A stretch of DNA of 49,824 bases from an uncultured Opitutaceae bacterium (GCA_903891325.1 CAITEC010000065.1:1-49824), one strand, 5' to 3'. Shown: positions 19,001 to 25,612, counted from the stretch's first letter. The notes: generated from the sequence alone by a model not told the origin. Translations and numbers: made by a program.

Positions 19001-19633
19001 ATCACGAACGTCAACAAGTGCACGGTCGCCGCGGGCAATACGATCTGGTTCAACAGCTGCGTGAGCGTGGCCGGCCTGAGCAACCACGCGAGCACGCTGT
19101 GGTTTGACGCCTCGAACATCACCTTCACCGGCTGCACCGGCCAGGTGACACTCACCGCCCCCTCCGCCTGCATCAAGTTCGACCCGAACTGCAGCGTTGC
19201 GACGACGACCTACAACGCCGCGTCGAACTGCTGGGTGACGGATGTCCCGCTGGGCTACGGCGGCAATGTCTTCCTCTGTGCCGTGCCCTACACCTGCACG
19301 TCCAGCTTCACCTCCCAGGGCTCGGTCAACTGGACCGGCTGCTTCCGCAGCGACACCGGCTCGGTCTACGCCCAGTGGCAGTGCTCGGCCTCCGCCTACA
19401 GCCAGTGCAGCTCCGACTGGAACGCCGAGGGCGTCAAGGCGATCGATTCGGCCAGCTACTGCCAGTACAACAACTGGGACAGCGCCGGCACGCACGAGAG
19501 CTACAAGAACTGCATCTCGAATACCAAGGCCGGCACCGGCGGCAACTTCGTGGGCTACGTTTCCCCCTCGATCAGCGCCAACGGCTGGCTCGACAGTTCC
19601 TGGATCAACTCCGGCTGGGGCTGGTGGTGGTAA
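13034..19633 (+). CDS. Giant exported Ig-like repeat protein with cysteine-rich end
   Basis: A 2199-residue exported protein with GTG start and signal peptide (KHAFRLLPLAALALATLGF ... ARA). After an N-terminal domain come nine Ig-like repeats of about 105 residues, each opening like PTVTISSPANGSVY and closing like VTFTV. Then come a Cys-bearing module (about 1215-1420), a lectin-like domain (WVITGDSAPNPNAYLGVTYV), two more Ig-like repeats and a second, more Cys-rich copy of the module. It ends in WINSGWGWWW, with no PEP-CTERM or other anchor. It is probably an adhesive or matrix protein; that role is inference. It is divergent from the PEP-CTERM gene and shares its control region. Confidence 0.85.
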   Translation: MNKHAFRLLPLAALALATLGFTNAARATDTVTWSPLTTIVQGSEPFTYGPQNLTITPPNLGTSVTSLSLTITVSNTNPTTGNSSVPNGVTTALNFFTLNNGSSTGLGATTQTLTEINPSTYTITCSYSPSGPTKAIYLNYTLNFPMGNFAGNYGYFITVTTGLPATDNLGNSVSSGFGTINATVSPPTPTISINLPANNAIFTIPAGSSSNTYQVPYDIEGTTVAGSTLTQAGATLYSGSSTSGPVVSGFSPTFYGFGTGAITTNIGTAGTNATVGLGPGTYTMSATDTNNYGGVGITTSASLVTFTVQGTIPPAIVISVPANGQVFSASSGSGTAAVPYTITGATTNGLITLATASMVMNGTTPVVGFTGLFTGLGSAGVSDSGTINLQPGTYTINASDTSISGLVTIGTANATPVTFTVIGAPTVAISIPATLFEVSAGTGTVTVPYTITGATPTGSTFTGPSSAAGGFVLTSATGTPAGSSGFTSVFTVGSSATTISASGSVTLTPGTYSINASDINNLGGTASAAVSFTVVGLPTVVINTPASGAVYEVGSSGTAAVPYTITGNTAAGTTFSSTSMTSSLSSSTGASTSSYTPVYTVGSGGTTITATGTATLGVGSYSIAASVTNNLGGAATATPVSFTVIGLPTISITSPSNGSVYSAGASGTATVSYAIAGSTPAGTLLSTAGSTLTDNGAAVTTFLPTFSGLTTAASTASSGALSLSPGSYVLTATETNNLGATATATQVAFTVVGAPTVTISSPAANQVYSVSMTTGTAAVPYTISGNTPAGTLLASASGSIASNGTAVLTLTSANFPNVPPATAGTSTTVSGTLNLGPGTYTVNAADTNNSGGSATAAQVVFTVVGPPAISITAPANGSTIYIPSGSTTASVNYTVAGSTPSGTTFASAASATASMTDSSGNAVGAFGASFAVGTGSTSITATGAVSLAAGTYTINASDVNNVGGTATATPVTFTVATSTTPTVTIVTPTPGQVVYIASGATTAPVSYQVTGATPTGSTFTSASSGSATIAVATGASGSVAGVTQPVFTGYGASSTAITSSGTVNLPAGTYTIVASDVNNTGGTASAGPNTFTVVAPVVPTIAITGPTNGQSFAIASGSTTAAVPYVISGATPTGTTFPTAASATATLTSSTGGSTTGFVPVFAVGSPATTISTTGTVNLAAGTYTINATDTNSAGGSATASPVTFTVTGGACSAPTVTTTGKFTGSVSCANNKIWFNSTVNVSGVPSSGAVLQFSNSTVSFAVNGSTVSLVAPSAVITFSATATQATSTYNATTNSWATTVPAGYTGNVFLTALSYAAPSNFSPGSEAITWAGSFLGSAQNMSLQWTFTADALTQCSTNYNSCGVKPVESGSYCQYNNSDRAGTCEGYKSYSCGAPCGSNGTGSNVSTVSISGLYTTGVTDSGALLAAGTNDAHWVITGDSAPNPNAYLGVTYVDPTSLAGGWVPNTSNAQWVTAPGGVNCGNGAGNNALPASGGSGVNIYYFYTLTFNMPANVNLSTATITGTIAADDAAQSVFNWTTVPSGAGQPSGATYTKTANFTLNSSNATFVAGANTITFAVFNENPGPDPSGLLVTALSGTVQVPCTPVSVTYCPTAGQTGQGAGSPPAVTVTSPTEGATYTIAAGSSATVPVGFSAVSPTGSGNITAISATLNGATLPLTTTSGVNSATTATGAATLTLSTAGTYNLVYTGTNTYGSSTANTSFTIVVVQPPTVNVTVPANGATITIPYGSTTASVAYSLVGATPTGSVTSVNVTLNGAALATAPTISGLNSASITGSGTLKLGAGSYSLTATDSNGVASATDTNTFTVVAGDCGGGYVSGTGVNNEKLVWIQQSSCSGTYGYNNGCNQSVTGGAIVPIAFSVFSNLSGQGNCWGSTGSGTFVKDTSVVIAIYAIYSNNTSSSPTLYTYSATGPNPPYYSISGNQYLLEFPTQAGVNHYQVEVYTSGNSLQLLGCEDLYTSGNCMPSACNIITNVNKCTVAAGNTIWFNSCVSVAGLSNHASTLWFDASNITFTGCTGQVTLTAPSACIKFDPNCSVATTTYNAASNCWVTDVPLGYGGNVFLCAVPYTCTSSFTSQGSVNWTGCFRSDTGSVYAQWQCSASAYSQCSSDWNAEGVKAIDSASYCQYNNWDSAGTHESYKNCISNTKAGTGGNFVGYVSPSISANGWLDSSWINSGWGWWW

Positions 19634-19652
19634 CCCGCGACGCGTTCCGGTT

Positions 19653-19709
19653 GTAGCCGGGACCCGATTGTGCCCGGCATCCGATTGTAGCCGGGGTCCA
19701 AGACCCCGG
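19653..19709. repeat. Family B repeat, decayed copy
   Basis: GTAGCCGGGACCCGATTGT, then GCCCGGCATCCGATTGTAGC, then CGGGGTCCAAGACCCCGG, which is a hairpin. It lies just after the stop of the Ig-repeat gene. Confidence 0.65.
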
Positions 19710-19776
19710 ACAAACCCCCGCCCGCGTTGGGCTCAATAGCCCCCCCGCGCTCCGCTATCGCCCCGCGCCTAAATAC

Positions 19777-19786
19777 CTGCCAAGAT
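19777..19786 (+). promoter_or_regulatory. Weak extended -10 box before GTG 19793
   Basis: CTGCCAAGAT, then 6 nt (CCCTGC), then GTG 19793 in frame with the GT-C/TPR gene. Spacing is identical to the better boxes at 224, 1921, 5675 and 22219, but three bases differ from TTGCCATTAT. Confidence 0.35.
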
Positions 19787-19792
19787 CCCTGC

Positions 19793-22111
19793 GTGCCTCC
19801 ATTCAGGTCTCAAGTCGCAGCCGTCCTTGGTCGGATAAAAAATTTCAGGTTTCAGGTTTCAAGTTTCCGCCTTCTGAGGGAGCGGTCTCAGGTCTCCGGT
19901 CTCAGGTTTCCGTTGAAGGTCGGCGCGATCATCGCCGCGACCGCCTGGATATTCTCGCCGGCCTTCTCCGGCGATTGGCTCTGGGACGACTTCGAAATCT
20001 CCCAAAACCAGGACCTCCACCAATGGTCCGGGCTCCTGCGGATGTGGTACGCTCCGGCTGCGCCGGACTACGCCCCGGTCAAGACGACCTTCCTCTGGAT
20101 CGCGTGGCACCTGTTCGGTGACAACCTCTTCGCCTACCATGTGCTCACGGCGTCCCTCCATGCCCTGGGCGCCCTCCTGCTCTGGCGCGTCCTCCGGAAG
20201 CTCGGCGTGCGCCTGGCCTGGCTCGCCGGTCTCCTCTTCGCCGTCCACCCGGTCGCCGTCGAGTCCGTGGCCTGGGCCGGCGAGCTGAAGAACACCCTCT
20301 CGTTCCCGCTCCTCCTGCTTTCCTTCAGCGCGTATCTCGCTTGGGACTCCGAAAGGTGGAGCGTGACGTCCCTGGCGCGCTCGTTCGACTCCGCCACCGA
20401 ATGGCGCTCCATCGGCCAGCTCATCCCGGTAACCTCCCTCCTCTGGTACGTGGCCGCAGTCCTCTGCAAGAGTTCCGTTATTATGTTCCCGGCCGTCATC
20501 CTTCTCCACGTCTGGTGGAAGCGCGGCCGAATCGCCCGGCCCGACCTCCTTATCGCAGCCCCTTTCCTTTTCGTATCCGCGGCCATGGGGGCGGTCACCG
20601 TCTGGTTTCAGCTCAATCGCGCGATCGCCTACTGGAATCTCCCGGTTCAGGGCCCGGCCGCCCGGATTGCGCAGGCCGGGCTGGCGATCGCCTTCTATTT
20701 CTGGAAGTGCGTTTTCCCCCGCAACCTGATGCCGATCTACCCGCGCTGGAGCCTGGATCCTCCGTCCGCGCTGCAGTTTCTTCCCTGGCTTGTCGTGGCT
20801 GCGGTCTTTCTCGGTCTCTGGAAATGGGGCAGGGGACGGGCGGCGCCCCGGCACCTGATCTTCGGGTTGGGCTGGTTCCTCCTCTTCCTGGTTCCCGTCC
20901 TGGGCTTCGTCCCGATGGCCTATCAGCACGTCGCCCCCGTCGCCGACCACCTCTGCTACCTGTCCCTTGCCGGACTGGTGGGCCTGGCCGCCGCAGGCGC
21001 CGGAATGGGACAAGGCAATTCAGAAGTTGAACAGGAAGGCCGGGAAGAGCGGGAAGGCCGAACCACGCGATTGTTTGGTCTTCTCGTCCTTCCCGTCCTT
21101 CCTGTTCAAATCCTATCCATTCTTTTGGTGGCTGGCCTCGCCGTCGAAAGCCGCCGCTACGCCGGCGTCTTCGTGGATCAGGAGACGATGTGGACCTACA
21201 ATCAGGCCCGGAACCCGCATTCCGCAGCCGTCTTTGTGAACCTGGGCTTCATCCAGCACCACGACCAGAAGCTGGATGAGTCAATCCGCAGCTACGAGGA
21301 GGCGATCCGGCTGGAGCCCCGAGACGCCCAGGCCGAGGACGAACTGGCCAGCGTCTACGCCGACCGGCACGAACCCGAAAAGGCGATTTCCCACTACCGC
21401 CGGGTCCTGCAGCTCCAGCCCAAGCTCGCGAAGACCCGTGCCTCCCTTGCCAAGGCGCTTGCGGATGCCGGCCGACCCCGGGAAGCCGCCGCGGAATATG
21501 AGCGGCTGATTCGCGACGACCCCCGCGATGCGGCAGCCGAGGCGAACTTTGGGAAGCTCCTGGATGACCAGGGAAGCCATTTTGAGGCCAAGACCCACCT
21601 TGAGAAGGCCCTTGCCCTTGATCCGGCCTCCCATGGCGCTGAAAACGACCTGGGGATGGCCCTGGTGGGTCTCGGGAAGCCGCTCGAGGGCGTCAAACAC
21701 ATCGAGGAAGCCCTCCGGATGAAGCCCGACTTCCCGGAGGCCGAGAACAACCTGGGCTTTGCCCTTGCCGGGATGGGCCGGCAGGCCGAGGCGATCCCCC
21801 ACCTCGAGGAGGCCCTCCGGTTGAAGCCGGCCTTCGCCCAGGCCGAGAACAACCTCGGCTACGCCCTGGCCGCGACCGGCCGGCGCCCCGAGGCGATCAC
21901 CCACCTCGAAAAGGCTCTCAAGCTCTCCCCCGACGACGCCAAGGCCCATTACAACCTTGCGATGCTCCTTGAGGCCGCCGGCCGCGACCGCGAGGCCCTC
22001 CGCCACCTGGAGTCGGCGCTGGCCCTGAAACCCGACTTTGAGCCCGCCAAGGTCGCCCTCAGGCATCTGCGGGTGCTGCTGATAGCATCAGGTCAGAAAC
22101 CTGAAACCTGA
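19793..22111 (+). CDS. GT-C-like polytopic membrane protein with C-terminal TPRs
   Basis: A 772-residue protein resembling TMTC-type membrane glycosyltransferases. The first luminal loop has GDWLWDDFEISQ, followed by about nine membrane helices including GLLFAVHPVAVESVAWAGEL. From about residue 476 there are eight TPR units (for example AQAENNLGYALAATGRRPEA). It may transfer sugars from a lipid donor to exported proteins, which would fit the many secreted proteins here; the activity is inferred. GTG 19793 follows a weak leaderless promoter; TTG 19913 would skip the family C repeat that encodes RFQVS-type residues at the N-terminus. Family C also supplies the C-terminal GQKPET and the stop. 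Confidence 0.7.
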   Translation: MPPFRSQVAAVLGRIKNFRFQVSSFRLLRERSQVSGLRFPLKVGAIIAATAWIFSPAFSGDWLWDDFEISQNQDLHQWSGLLRMWYAPAAPDYAPVKTTFLWIAWHLFGDNLFAYHVLTASLHALGALLLWRVLRKLGVRLAWLAGLLFAVHPVAVESVAWAGELKNTLSFPLLLLSFSAYLAWDSERWSVTSLARSFDSATEWRSIGQLIPVTSLLWYVAAVLCKSSVIMFPAVILLHVWWKRGRIARPDLLIAAPFLFVSAAMGAVTVWFQLNRAIAYWNLPVQGPAARIAQAGLAIAFYFWKCVFPRNLMPIYPRWSLDPPSALQFLPWLVVAAVFLGLWKWGRGRAAPRHLIFGLGWFLLFLVPVLGFVPMAYQHVAPVADHLCYLSLAGLVGLAAAGAGMGQGNSEVEQEGREEREGRTTRLFGLLVLPVLPVQILSILLVAGLAVESRRYAGVFVDQETMWTYNQARNPHSAAVFVNLGFIQHHDQKLDESIRSYEEAIRLEPRDAQAEDELASVYADRHEPEKAISHYRRVLQLQPKLAKTRASLAKALADAGRPREAAAEYERLIRDDPRDAAAEANFGKLLDDQGSHFEAKTHLEKALALDPASHGAENDLGMALVGLGKPLEGVKHIEEALRMKPDFPEAENNLGFALAGMGRQAEAIPHLEEALRLKPAFAQAENNLGYALAATGRRPEAITHLEKALKLSPDDAKAHYNLAMLLEAAGRDREALRHLESALALKPDFEPAKVALRHLRVLLIASGQKPET
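19803..19910 (+). repeat. Family C repeat inside the 5' coding region
   Basis: TTTCAGGTTTCAGGTTTC and further GGTCTC units. Read in frame they give FRFQVSSFR and SQVSGLRF near the N-terminus of the GT-C/TPR protein. Confidence 0.7.
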
Positions 22112-22213
22112 GACCTGAAACCTGAAATTTAATACCCGACAACCGATCCAATTCTCCGAATCCGAGGTTTGAATTCAGATTTCAGGTCTCTAAGTTTCAG
22201 CCTTCTGCAAAGA
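22093..22213. repeat. Two family C clusters in opposite orientation
   Basis: 22093-22130 carries GAAACCTGA units and supplies the stop codon of the preceding gene. 22174-22213 carries TTTCAGGTCTC, TAAGTTTCAG and CCTTCTGCAAAGATG, and leads into the promoter box at 22219. The stretch between them has no gene. Confidence 0.75.
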
Positions 22214-22218
22214 TGCGC

Positions 22219-22228
22219 TTGCCATAAT
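22219..22228 (+). promoter_or_regulatory. Extended -10 promoter for leaderless GTG 22235
   Basis: TTGCCATAAT, then 6 nt (GCGTGC), then GTG. It follows directly on the family C end CTGCAAAGATGCGC. It could also drive the toxin-antitoxin pair downstream. Confidence 0.55.
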
Positions 22229-22234
22229 GCGTGC

Positions 22235-22309
22235 GTGAAAACTTCCGATCCCCAGGCGGCCCATCCGCCGTGTGCTGATTTTTCTCGATTAGTCCGTTTT
22301 TCGGACTAA
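22235..22309 (+). CDS. Possible 24-residue leaderless peptide or 5' gene remnant
   Basis: A GTG-initiated frame of 24 codons beginning VKTSDPQAAHPP and ending with TAA at 22307, inside the palindrome upstream of the antitoxin. It may be a true small protein, a leader peptide, or the stub of a gene displaced when the toxin-antitoxin pair arrived. Only promoter spacing supports it. Confidence 0.25.
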   Translation: MKTSDPQAAHPPCADFSRLVRFSD

Positions 22310-22310
22310 T
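22288..22310. promoter_or_regulatory. Perfect palindrome, probable antitoxin operator
   Basis: ATTAGTCCG, a TTTTT spacer, then CGGACTAAT: a perfect 9-bp inverted repeat ending 8 nt before the antitoxin ATG. Phd/YefM-type antitoxins bind such palindromes to repress their own operon. Confidence 0.55.
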
Positions 22311-22318
22311 TTAGGTCC

Positions 22319-22552
22319 ATGCTGAAGGCCCTTACTGTCTCCGAGGCAAAACCCAGGCTCGGCGCCCTGCTCGACCAGGTGAGCAAGGGCCGGGAGGTGC
22401 TTCTCAGGCGCAAGAAGCGCCTCTACCGGGTTGAGGAGATCTCCGAGGTCGTCCCGATTCCCGCCCGGCCCGCCGGCTACTTCCATTTTGAGGACGGGGA
22501 CGAACTGACGAAGCTCGCCGACCGCTCGGAGCCGTCCTTCGATGCAAGTTGA
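22319..22552 (+). CDS. Phd/YefM-like antitoxin
   Basis: A 77-residue protein starting LKALTVSEAKPRLGALLDQV, the N-terminal DNA-binding pattern of Phd/YefM-type antitoxins, then GREVLLRRKKRLYRVEE. The C-terminal tail is acidic and would bind and neutralise the toxin. A palindrome lies just upstream, and the coding region overlaps the toxin gene by 11 nt. The family call rests on the N-terminal motif and the operon layout. Confidence 0.7.
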   Translation: MLKALTVSEAKPRLGALLDQVSKGREVLLRRKKRLYRVEEISEVVPIPARPAGYFHFEDGDELTKLADRSEPSFDAS

Positions 22553-22883
22553 GCAATGGGACATCGTCCGCTTTCGGATTCGTTCCGAAGATAAGGATCT
22601 CCACCCCGCCGTGGTCATCTCGCCGCCGGAGTGGTGCATGAATGGCAACCGGACCCGGCTCAACGTGCTCGCCTGCTCAAAGCGGGTGCCGGCGGAAGGC
22701 CCAAAGTCCCATCAAGTGGTGCTCAATGGCGCTGATGGCCTCGAATTCCAGATCGTCTGCGGCTGCGAATTCATCCACGTCGTCCTTCGTGAGTGCCTGA
22801 TCGAGAAAATAGGCCGCGTCTCTCCGGTCCGCCGCCGCGCCCTCGGCCGCAAGCTCAACGAGGTCCTCCGACTGCCGATCTAA
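22542..22883 (+). CDS. PemK/MazF-like mRNA interferase toxin
   Basis: A 113-residue protein with QWDIVRFRI, then HPAVVISPPEWC, then LNVLACSKR and GLEFQIVCGCEFIHVV. This matches the PemK/MazF fold: the first strand with GDIV, the RPAVVIS-type strand, then the strand leading to the L-P-T/S-x-G-like region. Such toxins cleave mRNA. It overlaps the antitoxin gene by 11 nt. The usual Arg before P in RPxVV is replaced by His, so activity may differ. It ends 15 bp from the convergent gene. Confidence 0.65.
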   Translation: MQVEQWDIVRFRIRSEDKDLHPAVVISPPEWCMNGNRTRLNVLACSKRVPAEGPKSHQVVLNGADGLEFQIVCGCEFIHVVLRECLIEKIGRVSPVRRRALGRKLNEVLRLPI

Positions 22884-22898
22884 AGTTGGCGCGCCGAA

Positions 22899-24377
22899 TC
22901 AACGCCAACCGGATCGTTCGATATAGCTCTGCAGCTTCGGATTGTCCGCCGAGAGGCCCGGCAGCCACGTCCCCAGCTCCTCCCGATCCCACCACCGCCC
23001 CTCGCTGTTCGGCTTCGCAAACTGGTACCGGTACTCCATCATCCGGACGTACCGCGGCGGTTTCCCCGGGAATGGATTTCCCGCGAAAAGGCTGAGCGTC
23101 CCCGGGTCGTTGTGCAGCAATTTCCAGATGACATTCAGCGTGAAGGGATATTGCTGCGGCGAACCCATCGCCGCGAACCACATCTGCCAGTCGAACCGAA
23201 GCTGGTAGGGGGCAACCTGCACGGGACCCCTCTTCAGGTCCACCGGAAGCCCCTTGTAGGGGTAGGGCTTCCAGACCGTGTTCTGGTCCGGCACCTCCGC
23301 ATCCGTGCCCTCAAAGACGACATTGAGCCGCTCCTTGCCCACCGTGCCGAAGGCCCCGTAGGTGTTCACCAGGTCCAGCCGGTCAAACGAGGTGTTCATG
23401 ATCTGCCCCGGCGAAACCAGGTTCACCACCGGCTGGTAACTCAGGATGACGACCACCGCCGCTACCGCCCACGATGCGGCCAGCATCGGCCGGCACGGCA
23501 CGGCACTCTGGGCCGCCGCCTGCGCCTTTCGGACCAGGAACCCGGGCAGGATCCTCTCCCAGAACGCGTCGTCGAAGCAGGCCAGCGCCGGGATAATCGT
23601 CAGCCAGTTCAGGAAGGACAGGTTTCCGCTGATAATCAGCACCAACTGCAGGGCGATCATCACGAGGCCCGCCACAATCCGGGCCATCCGCGGCCAGAAG
23701 GCGAAGAAGGGGGCGACCAATTCGGCCAGGTAGTTGAATTCGACACCGATCCGCAGGAGGATCCTTGGCAGGAAGTGGAACCACCGGCTGACGGGCCCGG
23801 GAATCGGCTGGGACTGGAAGTGGTAGTAGAGCGCCGTCAGGTCCCGCCAGGCGGCGTCCCCCCGCACCTTGATTAATCCTGCGCCCAGCATGATCCGGAA
23901 GATGAGCCACCGATAGAGCCAGAAAATGGCCATCGGCGGCGCCCGTCCCGGAAAGGGCCGGGCATCAAGCAGCGGGACCAGGAAGATCGCCAGGAACCCG
24001 GTCTCGAGCAACTGCGTCTCCCAGCCGTAGCCGTACCAGACCTGTCCCAGGTGCGCGTACGACATGTAAATCAGCCAAAGAGCCCCCAGGATCAGCGAAT
24101 TGGCGTACCCGGCCACCACCACGCAGGACAGCGCGAACCCGAACCACGCCCAGCCGGACAACGCGGCGTCGGAGTCCCAGAACCAGAAAAGCGACGGTAT
24201 CTTGAAAAACCCCGCCGACGTCGACCCGAAGTAATCGCGGAGCCGATCGACAAACAGGGCGAGGGGAGTGAGCCCGTGCGCGCCGAGCAGCGGCAGCGCC
24301 TGGTTTGCCGCGACCAGGAAGGCCACCGCATACACGAGCCCGAGCAGCCTAAGGAGGACGAAGCGGGACAACCACAT
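22899..24377 (-). CDS. Lipase maturation factor-like membrane protein
   Basis: A 492-residue polytopic protein related to the LMF1/LMF2 family. The N-terminal half has six or seven membrane helices (for example FVLLRLLGLVYAVAFLVA) and the family-typical YGYGWETQLLETGFLAIFL. The C-terminal soluble half carries NTYGAFGTVGKERLNVVFEG and RFDWQMWFAAMGS. Family members aid folding of secreted lipases; the bacterial role is not settled. ATG 24377 was chosen because the frame before it is repeat DNA. A family C repeat directly abuts the start, and no ribosome-binding site is visible. Confidence 0.75.
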   Translation of the reverse strand: MWLSRFVLLRLLGLVYAVAFLVAANQALPLLGAHGLTPLALFVDRLRDYFGSTSAGFFKIPSLFWFWDSDAALSGWAWFGFALSCVVVAGYANSLILGALWLIYMSYAHLGQVWYGYGWETQLLETGFLAIFLVPLLDARPFPGRAPPMAIFWLYRWLIFRIMLGAGLIKVRGDAAWRDLTALYYHFQSQPIPGPVSRWFHFLPRILLRIGVEFNYLAELVAPFFAFWPRMARIVAGLVMIALQLVLIISGNLSFLNWLTIIPALACFDDAFWERILPGFLVRKAQAAAQSAVPCRPMLAASWAVAAVVVILSYQPVVNLVSPGQIMNTSFDRLDLVNTYGAFGTVGKERLNVVFEGTDAEVPDQNTVWKPYPYKGLPVDLKRGPVQVAPYQLRFDWQMWFAAMGSPQQYPFTLNVIWKLLHNDPGTLSLFAGNPFPGKPPRYVRMMEYRYQFAKPNSEGRWWDREELGTWLPGLSADNPKLQSYIERSGWR

Positions 24378-24380
24378 TTT

Positions 24381-24416
24381 TTCAGAAGGATGAGACCTGA
24401 AACCTGAAACCTGAGT
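24381..24416 (-). repeat. Family C repeat upstream of the LMF-like gene
   Basis: On the minus strand it reads CAGGTTTCAGGTTTCAGGTC and then TCATCCTTCTGAAAAA, running straight into ATG 24377. Confidence 0.75.
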
Positions 24417-24500
24417 CAATCCCGCCGAGATTCGTTGCAGCCGTGGTCCTATCCCCCCTGTTCCCCTCAACGCTCCCAAAACTTCACCATTCCGTAAGAA

Positions 24501-24926
24501 TCAGACCTCTGGTTGCATGCCTTCTGAATCAGGTTTCAGGTCTCTGGTCTCAGGTCTCTGGCCATACGGCGGCGGCGGCGTCCCCGACGCCGGCAGGTAG
24601 ATCCTCGCGAACGCGATCAGCCTGCGGCCGGAGATCCGGATCCCGGCCCTGCGCCGGAGCCAGCCCTGGTTGCTCGGATGGGTGAAGTACTCCCGCAACT
24701 CCTCCCAGACTTGGTTCATCTTCTCCGCGTACCGCACCCGTGCGATCAGGGCGCGCTCCGGGTCGAAATAGTTTGGCCGCAGTATCGAAAGAATCGGTAC
24801 AAGCGGAATGGCCCGCCGATGAAGGCATTTCCAGAAGACGCGCTTGCCGAACGCCGCCGGAGACAGCTCGTGCCTTTCGCAAAAGATGTCCTCAAACGTG
24901 TCCATTAGACCGTATTGTTGCCCCAT
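24501..24926 (-). CDS. Conserved-looking small hypothetical protein with repeat-derived C-terminus
   Basis: A 141-residue soluble protein beginning GQQYGLMDTFEDIFCERHEL, with KRVFWKCLHRRAIPLVPIL and RPNYFDPERALIARVRY. I do not recognise the family. The body ends near YLPASGTPPPPYG. The last roughly 19 residues (RPETRDLKPDSEGMQPEV) and the stop codon are encoded by a family C repeat at 24501-24560, so the ancestral C-terminus may have been replaced. ATG 24905 (MDTFEDIF) is an alternative start. A palindrome lies upstream at 24949. Confidence 0.6.
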   Translation of the reverse strand: MGQQYGLMDTFEDIFCERHELSPAAFGKRVFWKCLHRRAIPLVPILSILRPNYFDPERALIARVRYAEKMNQVWEELREYFTHPSNQGWLRRRAGIRISGRRLIAFARIYLPASGTPPPPYGQRPETRDLKPDSEGMQPEV

Positions 24927-24948
24927 GATGAAAATTCATCAAGTCTTT

Positions 24949-24978
24949 GTAGTACGTAATACTACATATTGGCAAGCC
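24949..24978 (-). promoter_or_regulatory. GTAGTA-N5-TACTAC operator next to an extended -10 box
   Basis: On the minus strand TTGCCAATAT (24978-24969) is followed within a few nt by a 6-bp inverted repeat GTAGTA...TACTAC (24949-24965) that includes TACGTA-like bases. A repressor bound there would sit at the likely transcription start of the 141-residue gene. It resembles the elements at 12923 and 42062. Confidence 0.45.
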
Positions 24979-25070
24979 CCTCAAAGCCCGATTTGCGCCC
25001 ATTAGATCGGCCCAAACGACGGCATCTTGAGCATAAGATCAAAGGCTGGACCAACCTGTGCCCTTACTGC

Positions 25071-25250
25071 CGAAGGCTGAAACGTAGAGACCTGAAACCT
25101 GTTTGCAGCCTGGGTCCGACGTAGCCGGGCTGGATCGATTGTAGCCGGGGTGGATCGATTGTAGCCGGGGTCGCTGACCCCGGCCCGGCCTCGAAGAGGC
25201 CGGCGATTGGAATTGGGACCCCAAGCTCCGGGGTCCCAGAACCCGGCTAC
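25071..25250. repeat. Family C cluster followed by the longest family B array
   Basis: 25071-25108 has GAGACCTGAAACCTG. Next come two direct 20-bp copies of GTAGCCGGGGTGGATCGATT (25121 and 25141), then GTAGCCGGGGTCGCTGACCC, GGCCTCGAAGAGGCC and CCGGGGTCCCAGAACCCGG ending CTAC at 25250. Several nested hairpins are possible. Apart from these repeats, the 334 bp between the genes at 24926 and 25261 hold only the operator at 24949. Confidence 0.8.
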
Positions 25251-25260
25251 ATTCCCCAAC

Positions 25261-25596
25261 TCAGCCCCTAAGATGCCTCAGCGCAAAATACACCGCCCCT
25301 GCGATCATCGCCGCCTGCCCCATCGTGCAGGTCAAAACCCAGCGCGCGGTCCTGCCTTCACTTCGCTCAATTCTCAGGTCAAGCGCATGCGCGCTGTCCT
25401 TGATTTCCCCCCTTAACTCCGCCCCAAGTGACTCAATCTTAAGCTCCAGCGAGTGAAAGGCGTCCCTCAGCGCGCCCTTGGTGACCAGCACCTCCTCCCG
25501 GGATGAAATCTCGATTTCCATCACCCGAAGAATTGCACGAGCCTGCCCCGCCGGCAACTCCGATTGTTCCAGTATTTCAAGGCTGTTAGTTTGCAT
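25261..25596 (-). CDS. Coiled-coil protein with C-terminal membrane anchor (DUF1640-like)
   Basis: A 111-residue protein starting MQTNSLEILEQSELPAGQAR, then LVTKGALRDAFHSLELKIES, a coiled coil (about 35-80) and one C-terminal membrane helix (WVLTCTMGQAAMIAGAVYFAL). This layout is that of the DUF1640/CCDC90 family, whose bacterial function is unclear. ATG 25596 lies exactly 6 nt after the box TTGCTATTAT, which separates it from the decayed PIN frame running into it from upstream. Confidence 0.65.
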   Translation of the reverse strand: MQTNSLEILEQSELPAGQARAILRVMEIEISSREEVLVTKGALRDAFHSLELKIESLGAELRGEIKDSAHALDLRIERSEGRTARWVLTCTMGQAAMIAGAVYFALRHLRG

Positions 25597-25602
25597 CGCC
25601 CC

Positions 25603-25612
25603 ATAATAGCAA
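25603..25612 (-). promoter_or_regulatory. Extended -10 promoter for leaderless ATG 25596 (minus)
   Basis: On the minus strand: TTTCTGCAAGGGCACGATTG, completed by CTATTAT, then GGGGCG (6 nt) and ATG. It has the same repeat end, box and spacing as at 1905-1921. Confidence 0.6.

Noticed and set aside
14570..19495. 1641-codon open frame on the minus strand under the Ig-repeat gene
   Set aside because: It is antisense to a gene with signal peptide and clear repeats. Its translation is Arg/Gly/Ala/Val-rich low-complexity sequence, as expected from GC-rich repetitive codons read backwards.
13034..19633. PEP-CTERM or LPXTG anchor on the Ig-repeat protein
   Set aside because: The C-terminus ends WGWWW with no sorting motif, hydrophobic helix or basic tail.
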